From assembly GCA_963920665.1 (NCBI GenBank), contig OY987272.1:5585001-5649000 (forward strand): a stretch of 64,000 bases of DNA, read 5' to 3'. Every line of letters starts with the position of its first letter. Position 1 is the first letter of the stretch. Below are positions 13,001 through 23,571 of the stretch, in pieces. Under the pieces are notes generated by a model. It searched no databases. It saw only the letters and a program-made list of their open reading frames with translations, and was not told where the DNA came from. The position numbers and the translations under genes are program-made. This DNA comes from Straminergon stramineum. Its lineage: Eukaryota > Streptophyta > Bryopsida > Hypnales > Calliergonaceae.

Positions 13001-14190
13001 AGAGATTGCCAACATTTGGTTTTAAAGTTCACTAGTTTGCAGTACACCATATTTGATATTGCTATCAAAGGATGTGTAGTCATAATCTTCAAGATGCCAA
13101 GTCGTAAGCAACCTCATATGCATGTGTACTATGCATTGCAGAGAATCTATTTTCTGAAAGAAGATCAAGATCTTTCATCCTTCCTACTAGTGGATATAAG
13201 AAGGATGAGGTACCTTGAATACAAATGCAGTTGGCAGACTCCTATTTTCACTATCCATGAGGGATTACTCGAATATGAGAAGGCATAAGATGTTTATTAT
13301 TTCTAGAAGTAAAAATTATTGACACAGAACATGACAACATTTGTTCAAAGACCTCTAGATTTGTTCATAGAAGAACCTCAAGAGATTATTTTGCCATTTT
13401 AAGCCTTGGAAGTTGCACAAGCTATGGACATGGCTCTTGAAGTGAACAATATGGCCGCTGTAATGACTTTTATAGCAAGAGCTTGTGCGTTTCCATGACT
13501 CAATCAGAATGAGGGCATCAAAGAGCCAAGATGCAAGTGACAATCACCCCTCACCAACATTTCAAGAACCTAAAACCGTGATTTTGCAGCATATGCTATT
13601 CCTATGAAAAAAGGGAGCTATTTCTGGGACTTGCAATTCTGTTGGTAGGAGGCAACAACAATTTTTGGAAAAGAAGAGTGGAATTTTAGATAATTCTAAT
13701 TTTTTTAAATAGAGAGCAAGTTGCGACACCTCAAAAAAATATTTTGTGACAAGCTTGCTAACTCTAAACTTTTGTTGTGAATGAAACTACTAAATATAAA
13801 TCATTCAATGTCAAGCACTGGCAATATGTTCTCAAGAATGATGTTGGAGTGTTCACTTTATATTCATGCACATGGATAATTTCTTGAAAAATACACAAAT
13901 TGTTTGCAAGTTGTCATTTTACAATTCTACAACAAACACTATCACTAACTTTCTGCAGAAAACACTATCACTAACAAGGGAATTGAACCCTTCTTGCAAA
14001 TAGCAAGACTGCCCAAATTTTGCAATGTTAGTGATCAACACACAACACAATACAAACAAGACATGTTAGAAGGGTTAGATTTAAAAATAAGAACTCTATG
14101 ATGTTGATTCTCCAAGTCTCCAAGGCTATAGCTCCAAGTCTCTATCTCCATCATGCAACAATACTACCAACTCTCTCATACTATCCTAGA
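10013..14190. other. Spacer with possible decayed coding fragments
   Basis: No intact gene is supported. Near 11140-11250 a block after a good acceptor reads GVGFMIASDEIDDSFAIKFH. Near 11335-11455 another reads GVSVLVGLLADVEVSYSRL, and near 11605-11705 a third reads YKSAIYKRIHRADFEIIIFD. All three end at stops and I do not recognise them. A 109-codon ORF at 12959-13288 (+) has no recognised motif and no splice context. These may be remains of one or more genes. Confidence 0.2.
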
Positions 14191-14353
14191 CTCCTAGCTC
14201 AAACTGAGCAGAATGCACCATATAGCTTCCCAGTCAAGGGCAACCTGAATAGTAGAATCGGCCCTATCTCATGAAAACTAAGGAAAAGAGAAACTCTGGA
14301 ATTTAGAAGTTTTGCTAGGTTTGTTTGAGGATATTGATCCTCTGGTACTGTTG

Positions 14354-17300
14354 CTAAATATCCCCTTGCCGGCCAACCTTCACGACACTTTTCCAAGAAT
14401 GAATTGCTTCCTTGTATGGAAAATTCTCTAGAGAAAAGTATTTTTGGCCAAACATACGAACGACAAGGGGCATGTGTTTCCCCAATCTATTCCTATGGCA
14501 AGACTTTAGGAACTTCAAAGTGGAAAAGCACCTCTCATCTTCCACACTCCCTAACACCAAAACACAACCAATTTCAGCCAATTTGAAGTATTTCGATATA
14601 AGCTTATTCAAGTGTCGACTCTCTGACAACCTATGCCACAATTTGATTACATGATTGATGTCTAAGGACATTGCACATGCTACATCACAATTGACCTTCA
14701 TTGTGATCTTGAAAAGGCCTTGTTGGTTGTCAAGTTGAGAGGCTGAAAGCATCTTCAAGGTGGTGTATGGGGTCCCTACATTGAGCACTTTTGCTTGATA
14801 GTAAAAAAATTTTAGAACCGGCGGCCAAGTGCTATGGGAAACTCTCCTCTTCCTCTTCTTGTTTCCAATACTATGGATAAATGATCCCAAAGGCATCAAG
14901 GAGGTGTTGTTGTAGAAATCTCCTATCCAATTCATTACAAAGTGATTAGGCCACCTCTACACAAATACATGACAACCATAAGAAATCCAACAACACACAT
15001 GTCCCTTAATATATTTGAACTTGAAATGTGAACTCAATCAAAACAAACCTGTATTCTAATATTTGCCTAATCCACAAAACAAGAACTTCAAAGCAAAACA
15101 AACATGCAATCCCAAATCTACTTGGGAAAAATAGGAACTTCAAAGCACAACAAACTTGCTTTGCAAAATCTCCTACAAGAATTTGAAGTGAACAACAACT
15201 CCTAATGTACACTACATAGTAACAAACATAGATTGACACCTTAAGGCTAGAATGTGTTCAAGTGAGGCTTACAAATCTAGACAACCCCCCAAAAAAAGAC
15301 ACCAAGAAATTCAAAGGAACCAGTTACAAGCTTACACCATCAATATTAACAAAAACCCAAGCCATACAAACACTCAACTCATGTAGTAAAAGTGAAACTA
15401 GGATTTGAAGAACTCAGAACTTGCACCTGTGGACAAAATTCCATTTTGAGAATCTGAACATGAGATGTCGAACCTGTCAAAAAGAATTCGATCACTACAA
15501 TTTCACTACTAATTTCAACTCCACAGTGACCTCAAGCAAAAATTAGTTTCCACCAAAGTATATCATACAAAGTAAAAAATTGCAAGAATGAAGGAAAGAG
15601 TCACAGCAGTAAGAAAACACAGCCTAAGAATTGAAATTAAAAAAGCTAAGAGATTTCAGCAAAAAAAAATGGAAAAAAAATGAATACAAAACAAAGATGA
15701 TGTATCCCTTACCAACAAATTGGTGTTCAATATTTGCTTGTGCGCAGACAAACTCCTCCTTAGTCACAAAAAGGTGCTCCCCGGTCTGCTTGTCGTGATA
15801 GCGCGCAAAGATGTAGGTATGATTGAAATTGAAGAGTAGGTGGGCAACTTCATCATTTCTAGGTAGCTGCCTCCACTCCAGGGGAATTTTGTCACACTTT
15901 AGATTGACTAGGTCACTGTAGCATTTGAAGTTTGCCATGACAAAAGTTGTGGAAGAATCGATGAACATTCTAGACCTTTATGGCTTGTATAAAGTCACAC
16001 ACAAAGACATTACGAGCTTGAGAAAGTTTAATCAAACAATGCACGGCATTGAGCATTGGAACAAAGCATACCAAACTCAAAAGAACCTCAATATCGGCAA
16101 GGATATCAAACATAGTAGCAGCTGCCATATTTGCCTTCTACCTAGGCGCTAAAGACATGTCAACGCCCATCTTGACCAGTAGCATCTTGTAGTCCCCCAT
16201 GATACGTTGAGTAGGATTTCTCATCAAAATCTAGCTAGTCTCCACGTTCTATAGCATCTTCTACCCCTTAGTTTCCATGAGATCAGCTAGTTTTTGCAAT
16301 TCATTGTGACGCTTGTTGTTGCAACAGAAATAAGAGTAAACGGATTGGAAAAGACCCTCCAAGCGATTGACCATCGAGTAATTCGACAGCATTTCCACAA
16401 CTAAGTTGATTTGATGATTGGCACAACTTGTGCCCAAGCTAAACGGTGCCTACTTGTCCCGAATCTAGGTAGTAATGCCTGTCTTGGGGCCGTGAAAAGT
16501 CAAAACACCCTCAACCTTGAAGGAGACCAGCTTGGAAGTGATCTCCTTGCAGGTGAGTCCTCCTTCTTCCAACAATGTAGACATGATAATGTTAGTTAAA
16601 TGATCAGCATTACTGCTCTCTAAGACACACGACAAGTAAAGAAGATGAAAAACTCTCTCCCACAATTCCACAACATAGACATGGATTCCTATCCAAGGCG
16701 TGTTGTCAATGGCAGTAACCTTGTTGGCGGTGATAGAAATGACTCTTGCAGATTGAACGACAGACTTCAAGGCAGAGAGGATATGCTTATGCAAATGCTC
16801 GCTCATTTCCTACCCAGTGGTCTCAGACCAATGCTTTCTAGGCATACTTTTTACCTTCACATGCCTCAACAAATATTGCTCTCGCTCATAGTCACGCATA
16901 GGACGACCGTTACTCAAAATTTGAAACAAAGTGGAGAATTGCACTCCCTTTTTTTTGAGTTCGCCGTCCAAGCCTGAAGCTAGTTGCTCTACAATAGTGT
17001 ATCCAAGCTTGTGCCCTGCCCACAGCTTAGAAAATTGTAGGTATTTGCAATCCGTTTTCACAAAAGTATCACCCTTCTTCAAGTGAAGAAACAACACCCC
17101 ATCCTCTTTGCATGTCCATTTTCCTTCGTGTTTCTCGAGATTGTCAACTTTTGACACCATAATCTTCCTCTTCTCCAAAATTGTGGTGCAGTATCGGTAG
17201 ACAACACCAACAAGATCGCCACTAGAATTGAACTCCCCCTCTGCCCATGTGAACTTACATGCCAATACCTCCTGCCAACGCCGTGTAACAACACTAGGGG

Positions 17301-17406
17301 CGGTCTTCCTCCTCTTCCTTGATGTCTTCATAGCCATTGTTGTCTTCTTCTTCCCGGTTAGCTCGCTATCATTTACAGTAAGATCAACAATCTCAGGTGA
17401 CAACAC
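14354..17406 (-). pseudogene. Decayed hAT-family transposase (ZNF862-like, BED/hAT C-terminal type)
   Basis: Minus-strand sequence from 17406 to about 15900 reads in essentially one frame as a hAT transposase with in-frame stops. It runs from an N-terminal zinc-finger-like region (WQEVLACKFTWAEGE...VYRYC...NLEKHEG), through the catalytic region (ANKVTAIDNTPWIGIHVYVV; LVSFKVEGVLTFHGPKTGITT; APFSLGTSCANHQINLVVEM) to ELQKLADLMETKG. After an intron-like gap (donor near 15711) the C-terminal hAT dimerisation region reads FKLAEIGCVLVLGSVEDERC and ends with a stop at 14354. The seven stops read between 16812 and about 16140 are all TAG, at places where relatives have Gln or Trp. The element is dead. 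I did not find its 8-bp target duplication or terminal repeats. Confidence 0.82.
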
Positions 17407-17409
17407 GAG

Positions 17410-18610
17410 CTAGCTTCAGGAGGTGGGCATCGGGTTGAGGTAGAGATGGATTGGGACAACTAAGTTTTAGAAACATGAGTGGCCTCCACGTTGATAACAC
17501 CATCGCCCCCGATTGAAAGAATACTTATGCCACTATGAGGACCATTCGATGATAAATATTTTCCCAAGCCGTTTGAGTTGCGGCTAGACTTGAAGCAATG
17601 GACCTTGAAGTTTTCAGGTAATTTCAATCGAGGCACCATGACTCACTCGCACACTTGCACCCTCACACCCTCAACCAGTAGTACCATCCACAAACAAGCA
17701 CAAAGAGAAGAAGCAAAGGCAAATGAGAAGCATACACACAAATGCAAAAACAAGAACAAGAAAAGTGGTTCACAAATCAATGGAGAGCAATTTGTAGGGA
17801 TTGCCAACAGTAGCACAATGCACAACAAAAAAGAAACATAGAAGCATAGGTTCTGTCAAAGCAAGCCTGGATATAATATTGCATGAATTGGAGCCTCCAT
17901 TTCCGAGTTGCAATTCAATGCAGGAGACTTTGAGCCCCCACAAAATCACCCGTAGCGAGAAAGTGGTGCCTCTACATTTAGAAAACCATAGCTCCAGCAT
18001 TGAAAGCAAACAACGAGGGAAACAAATTTGAAACTACAAAATCATCTCCAATTCAAATGCACGAAGTGCCAAAAGTTTCATCACGAAGGCGACCAAGCCA
18101 TAGCATCAATCTCGAGAGCACCAAAGTTGCTACGATGGCACCACGATAGCAGTACAACACTGGAGTAGCATTAATGCTAAACGGGTACATCAACAACAAC
18201 ATTAAGGCTAAAATTCTCTAAGTAAATGCAGAGAAGATGTTAATGGGGGAGAAGTAGTAGAACCCTAAGCCCAAACCCTAGCTAACAAGGACCCTACAAT
18301 GCAGCCACCTTTGCTAGAAACAGATGATCTAGATTGAAGTACAGCTATTGGATGAAAAGTTGGTAGTAGATGAATGCTACATGGAAATTGGATGAATAGA
18401 CATGATTGCAACTTTTTGCAAACAAGGCGCAAAAATGTGCTCAAAATTTCAAAATTTCCTTCATTTCCACTATGTACATTTAGCACAACATTTTTTTTGG
18501 TAGAATCAAAGAGAAATTTAGCCAGTTTAAAGATCGATGCCCCTCATTTCTATACTGTTTCACATTTGTTTGAGTGTATGCAACTGTTTGTACTTTGAGT
18601 GCATTAATAC
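17410..18610. other. Spacer, nothing recognised
   Basis: This stretch upstream of the hAT coding remnant contains only short ORFs with low-complexity character, such as a Lys/Glu-rich one near 17680-17840. It probably includes the 5' end of the hAT element. I see no supported gene, RNA or repeat. Confidence 0.3.
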
Positions 18611-18841
18611 TTAACCCTTAAAGGACAGACTGATGATCATGGAAATCATGTCTTCTAGAACCTTGTGACATCATGTACTTTAAAAAAATAAAAAATACAC
18701 ATTGGAGGTCAAAGTATTGTAGAAGATCTCCCCTTTCTACACAAAATTTGCAAAGGAGAATAGTTGCAGTTCTGTCCTAAGTAGAGAGATTCCTTGTCAT
18801 CCATTGGGCACTAAACGTCCATGTCGATGTTTATGGGTTAA
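18611..18841. mobile_element. 223-bp TTAA-flanked non-autonomous element (copy B)
   Basis: The element spans 18615-18837 between TTAA at 18611-18614 and TTAA at 18838-18841. Its ends are CCCTTAAAGGACAG on the left and CCCATAAACATCGACATGG (reverse complement) on the right. It aligns with 5434-5655: both contain 'gtgacatcat', 'tctcccctttc', 'ttctgtccta' and 'aaacgtcc' in the same order and spacing. Equal length, equal orientation and TTAA flanks make it a second member of one miniature element family. Confidence 0.72.
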
Positions 18842-20060
18842 ATGAAAACAAAGGTATTTCTTTTCTACCTATAGATTATGCTATTGGCTTATATAGACTC
18901 CAAAATGATTGGCTCTCATTTCTATAATATGTCTCCTAAAGCATTTTTATATACCATGACCATCTAATAATATTCTCTATACTAGGAAGCATGAATATCA
19001 TTTAATCTGCTTGGATGAGATTCAATAATGGTTTGTTCCTGTCATCACTTTTCATTTCTTTGTGTCTATATACCTTACATTATCAAATGAGTGAGAAGCA
19101 TTTGAAATACTTACAATCTATATTCTCACAATAATTGCCCAATTTATTTGTTATCTTAGGAATATTTTCATTGTCAATATTTTGGTACATTTTTAGTTTT
19201 CACTTAATATTATGAAGTGATGAATTCCACCAATTTCTAAGTCCAATTATCAACAATATTTAAAACTTTTGAACAAAAGATTGAAAACTCAAACCAACCT
19301 ACCCTTGATTTTGTCCCTCTCCCCCCAAAAGCTATTTTTAAAGCTTTTTTTGTAGTACATCAACACTAAAGAATGGAAAATCATTGCATAACATCTTGCT
19401 TTTGACTTGTTAGTTTCAAACAAAGGTTTACATAGAATGTCAATCCAAATACTGATATGCCAAAATCAAAGATCATCAAACTAATTCAAAACATTATTAA
19501 GTGCACCTCAGTTGAATCCATATTATGTCATCCTATTCCTATGAGCCTTTCTATAGATTGGGAGATAAGGATTTTTTTGTAATTCCACACTTATAAAACT
19601 TGCCTGGTAATTATTTTAGGCCATTGATTTTGTACTTTGTATACTCTCAAAACTAATTGAAGGTTTCTAATTCAAAATATGAATTCAAAATTTCCAAATT
19701 GTATCATTTGGGGAAATCAATATATTTATGCATATGAAAATTTGAAGCTCCAAGTTATTGCCCTCTACAAGAAAGCTCAAACTAGGACTATAAGGAAGAA
19801 GTCTATTGGATTAGCACCTTTCACACTAACATAGCCACATACGCCATAATTAGGGTTTGATAATAGGACTAAGAAATTGTGTGTATCGAAGAATTCTTGA
19901 GGCATTGCAATGGTTGGAATTATCATGGAGTTTAGGGTTGTGAGTTGCATTGTAATTGTTGGTGTTGTTCAAAAGGGTATGAAACAACGTGCTATAGTGA
20001 TGGGATGTCAGCATGAAGGAATATCACTTGGAGATTCATAGAGTGGAGGATAAAATGATA
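18842..20060. other. AT-rich upstream region of the UP3-like gene
   Basis: No gene or repeat is supported here. The last ~250 bp before the start (19810-20060) contains a 'tagggtttg' motif at about 19852-19860 and another 'tagggttgtg' near 19930; it presumably carries the promoter and 5' UTR of the gene at 20095. Confidence 0.3.
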
Positions 20061-20094
20061 CTTGCAATCTCTTCAAACCCTAAACTTTTACACA

Positions 20095-23000
20095 ATGGAG
20101 TCGCAAATATCGCAAGTAGAGATGGAGAACTTGAAAGTGGACGATTCTACATTAGACATAAAACCACCGTTATCATTGCAAGTGGAGAATTACAGGATGG
20201 ATCATCCACAATCATTGAGGCTTTCGTCACTGGAGAATTTCACAATGGATCGTGTGCGATTAAGGAGGCCATCGACTATGGCAGAGGTGGCTTTGCGAGG
20301 ACCAAGGGAATCCATTGCAATGGAGGCTCTTGAAAAGGCTTCAAGCAGTCGACGAGTGTCGCATGAAGCATTTTTATCAATGGCGCCATGCCATAAAGAA
20401 CCCGTGGTGGAGCATGTTGTGTTTTTGAAGATCAAACCAGACGCAAATCCAGAGCATAAAAGTGCACTATTGGATGCAATGCATGAGTTGAGGAAGTTGG
20501 ATGGGGTGATGGAACTTACAATTGGGGCAACACTCTCGGTACAATTCTTGTATTTTGCACTTTCCCCATTTTGATGATCAAATTATAAAGTTTGAGAGGT
20601 TTGTTTCAATAATCTTTTTATGTCCTCTAAATTTAATTTTATTTGAAAATTTGAAATTGTGTTGTAAGAGATGATTGGTTTGTAATTTCTTTATGTATGA
20701 TTGGGACATGTGTCACTACTAACACAATTCAAGTTTATGGTGTAAAGAGAGATTGTGAAACCTCAATCTCAAATGCAAATTACTTTGCAAACTTATTCTT
20801 CAAGGATAGAGAGTTTGCTTTATTAACCTCTAAAGTCCCAAACATGGTTTTTTGGCATTATAGATATTTTGGGTAGCTCACTACGAGCATAATTTTTCAT
20901 TTTTTTCTTTGAAATTTTGATACAACATGTGGTTGAGGAGTAGCTTTAAGGCCCAACAATTTTCATAAGTTTTGGCTACATGGTTAAAAAGTTATTGTAT
21001 GATATGTAGTTTCTTTCCCAACTCGGGCAGCTCAGGCAGATCAGAAAAAATCACTTTTTTCAAAATTAAAAATTTGAAATTGATTTTCTAGATTTTTATA
21101 TATGTGGAAAGCTTTGAATCATTCCATTTTGATCAATGAGGTGAAAGTTATGAGGAGTTTTAGTTTGCGGGTAGTTATAGATTCTCTACTCTAAAATAAA
21201 CTTTGAAGTCCTTCATTTTACTCAATGTTCAATATTTTTTGAAAAAAATAAAATCTTAGGATGTAGATTGTTTATTACAACATTACAACCATTGGGATTG
21301 TCAATTTTCAAATCCATAACAAAATTCTTAACAATTTTGTATTTTCAATCATTATCTACTCCTTTCTACTTACTATTTTTTTCCTATATGTTGTACAATT
21401 CCAAATGATCTGAAATTTTTCAAGCATGTAGCTAATTTGCCTTGAATAATGAATTAAAAGAGACACATCCATTTTGGACATATTTTCATACAAATATGAC
21501 CTTGTGAAGAGCAGCTGCCCGATTTTTCACAGGGACAAAAAAAGGATTTTTGTCAATTCAAACGCTAATATCTTGCAATCTACATGGTGGAAATTTATGA
21601 AAGTTTTTCCACATGTTCTCAAACCAGCTTACTACAAGATCCTACGGTTACATGTGTCCGAAAATGTTTTTTTTCTAAAATTTGGCTCTTGTACTAGAAA
21701 TGGCAGTTTTGGAGCGTTTTTGGTGAAAACATAGTCAAAAACCCTTAGGGGTTAAGTGTTGGACTATACTTACTTTGGTGTGACTTGGATGCTCATTGAA
21801 GTTTATCAAGCAAACCACTTTGGTCTTTAATAAATTCTCTATGTTAAGATCTTAGACTAGTGTTTGTCTTTCACTTCATAGAATTCAATAAGATTCAAAG
21901 AAGTAAGAGAATTCCATGGAGTTTTAAGAATGTTAAAGCGACCGAACTTCCTTCAAGATCCAAATTGCAAAAGAGTGGTGGTATAGTGCATGGGTTTACT
22001 TGAATGTTAATAGATTTATTCAGCTTTATCTTTTAAAGTTGATATGAACAAATAAACATAAACAATTGCAAGAGTTGAACAGCCATTGTGTGATGTCTTC
22101 ACTAGTCACTCTGATGTTCAAAAAATGTTTGAAGAATGCACCTATTCATTGAAGAATTTGATAATTTGGGGGCATTTGAAACAAGTGACTAGCTAAGAAA
22201 TGGATGATGAATGACTTTGTGAAGGCTTGCAAGATGAAAAAAATACAATTTTTCATCCAATTTTTTATGTGGGAAGTGCTTGAATATATATTTTGAAAGG
22301 AGTGGTGTTGAATACTACATCCATATGGGATTCTTTAACTTTTCTACAAAAGAAGATGCTTGATCACCATGTAGTGTATTTTGACGTCTTCTAAGTCCTT
22401 GTTCTTGATGTGAATTTGATTCATAAAAATGATCTTTTTTTGAATTTGAGCCCAACTAATGAAAAGCTTATTAACTCTAAATTCTTCATCAATTTGGAAA
22501 TTTTAAAAACTCCTTAAAGTCTCATCTGTTTATAATTTGCAGTTTCAAGGAGGTGACTATATCCATGTTTTAAGAGTCTAATCTGTATATAATTTGCAGG
22601 TTCAGGGAGGTGATTATACCCATGTTTTGCATGGCCGTTACCGAGACAAAGCAGCTTTAGAAGCTTATTATGCACATGCTGACAATATCAATATTCAAAT
22701 GAAGTTGCAACCAATGACTGAGGATAGGCTGGCCGTAGATTGGGAATGCATCCCCTGTGGTCCGTACATTAAAAACATTGGAGCCAAGCGCATCACACTT
22801 TTAAAAATCAAGGAAGGGGCTTCAGCACAGGACATGAAGTTCTTAGAAGAGTCAATAAAACTTCTACCCTCCAAGTACGGTACTGTACATTACTCAATTT
22901 TCTATTTAGATTCCTACGATGAACAATGCACACGCATCTCTAATGAAACTGCCTTGGGAACAAACAGGCTTCTAAACGTGCACAATTTGACAAATCCTCA

Positions 23001-23440
23001 AAAAACACAGTACAGGGAATGTGTAATCACAAAGTGTATCATTAGAGAGCGTTGAGAGTACTGCATAAATGGGAAAAGAACCTGCTTGAAACTTAGCAAT
23101 AATACGTAAATAATCTGGTAGTTGACACATACCAGTAATTGCTCCTCCGAGGTACCTTCGAGATCCTTCCTGCTATCCATGCAAGCATAAAATTCTTCCT
23201 ATATTCAATGGATGTGATCTATGCAGGTGCCCTACGGTAGGCCAGGCAAGCGCAGGGGCAGGCTTTTCTCCCGCCAGAGCCAAGGGGTTCAATTATGCAA
23301 TCATAGAGCTATTTCCCAGCACAGAAGAAGAGGAAGAAGTTTTTGCCAGCTGCGAGCACATAGCCTGGCAAGATACCAAACTGAAGCCCATAGCAGGATC
23401 GTTACTCCTTGCAGATTTTCATGCTAGAGAACATATTTGA
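20095..23440 (+). CDS. UP3-like stress-response A/B barrel (double Dabb) protein, 3 exons
   Basis: Exons are 20095-20538, 22600-22874 and 23227-23440. They join in phase (0, then 2) to give 310 aa. A start at 20062 would add 11 aa, and one at 20380 (MAPCHKEPVVEHVVF) would give only the conserved core. The first Dabb domain (residues ~100-197) reads VEHVVFLKIKP...MELTIGATLS, then YTHVLHGRYRDKAALEAY and LAVDWE; the second (~209-300) has KRITLLKIKEG and GAGFSPARAKGFNYAIIELF. This order matches plant UP3-type proteins, which form dimeric ferredoxin-like barrels; their biochemical role is poorly known. Residues 1-95 are not conserved and contain three imperfect repeats. Intron 1 holds a 925-bp TTAA element and ends in a duplicated splice acceptor. 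The 3' end converges with HISN8, 131 bp away. The family call is firm; the exact start is not. Confidence 0.85.
20823..21755. mobile_element. 925-bp TTAA-flanked element in intron 1 of the UP3-like gene
   Basis: The element runs 20827-21751 between TTAA at 20823-20826 and TTAA at 21752-21755. Its left end is CCTCTAAAGTCCC and its right end (reverse complement) is CCCCTAAGGGTTTTTGAC, both like the CCCCTAAA ends of the other TTAA elements. No transposase is encoded. It lies wholly inside the intron, so the gene can still be spliced. Confidence 0.55.
22518..22628 (+). repeat. Tandem duplication of the intron-1 splice acceptor
   Basis: About 55 bp are present twice with a 57-bp period: copy 1 ends its acceptor at 22541-22542 and copy 2 at 22598-22599. 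Each copy holds 'tctgt.tataatttgcag', then 'ttca.ggaggtga.tat.ccatgttt', which is the start of exon 2. Use of the upstream acceptor would bring a TAA into the reading frame shortly after, so the downstream acceptor is the productive one. Confidence 0.85.
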
Positions 23441-23571
23441 AGCTGCATTTGCAAAAGAGAATGCGCATTGCAAGAAGTCTATTGACTTAACAAAATTGAA
23501 ATCTCTTTGTTACTCCCAATAACTTGATGATCCAACTAAACAAGTGAATAAATAGTTTGTCAGAGAATGCA

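Noticed and set aside
12959..13288. 109-codon ORF as a real gene
   Set aside because: No motif, no splice partners and no conserved-looking segment; kept only as a note in the spacer entry.
14404..14654. Plus-strand ORFs over the hAT C-terminal region
   Set aside because: They are antisense shadows of the conserved hAT dimerisation segment.
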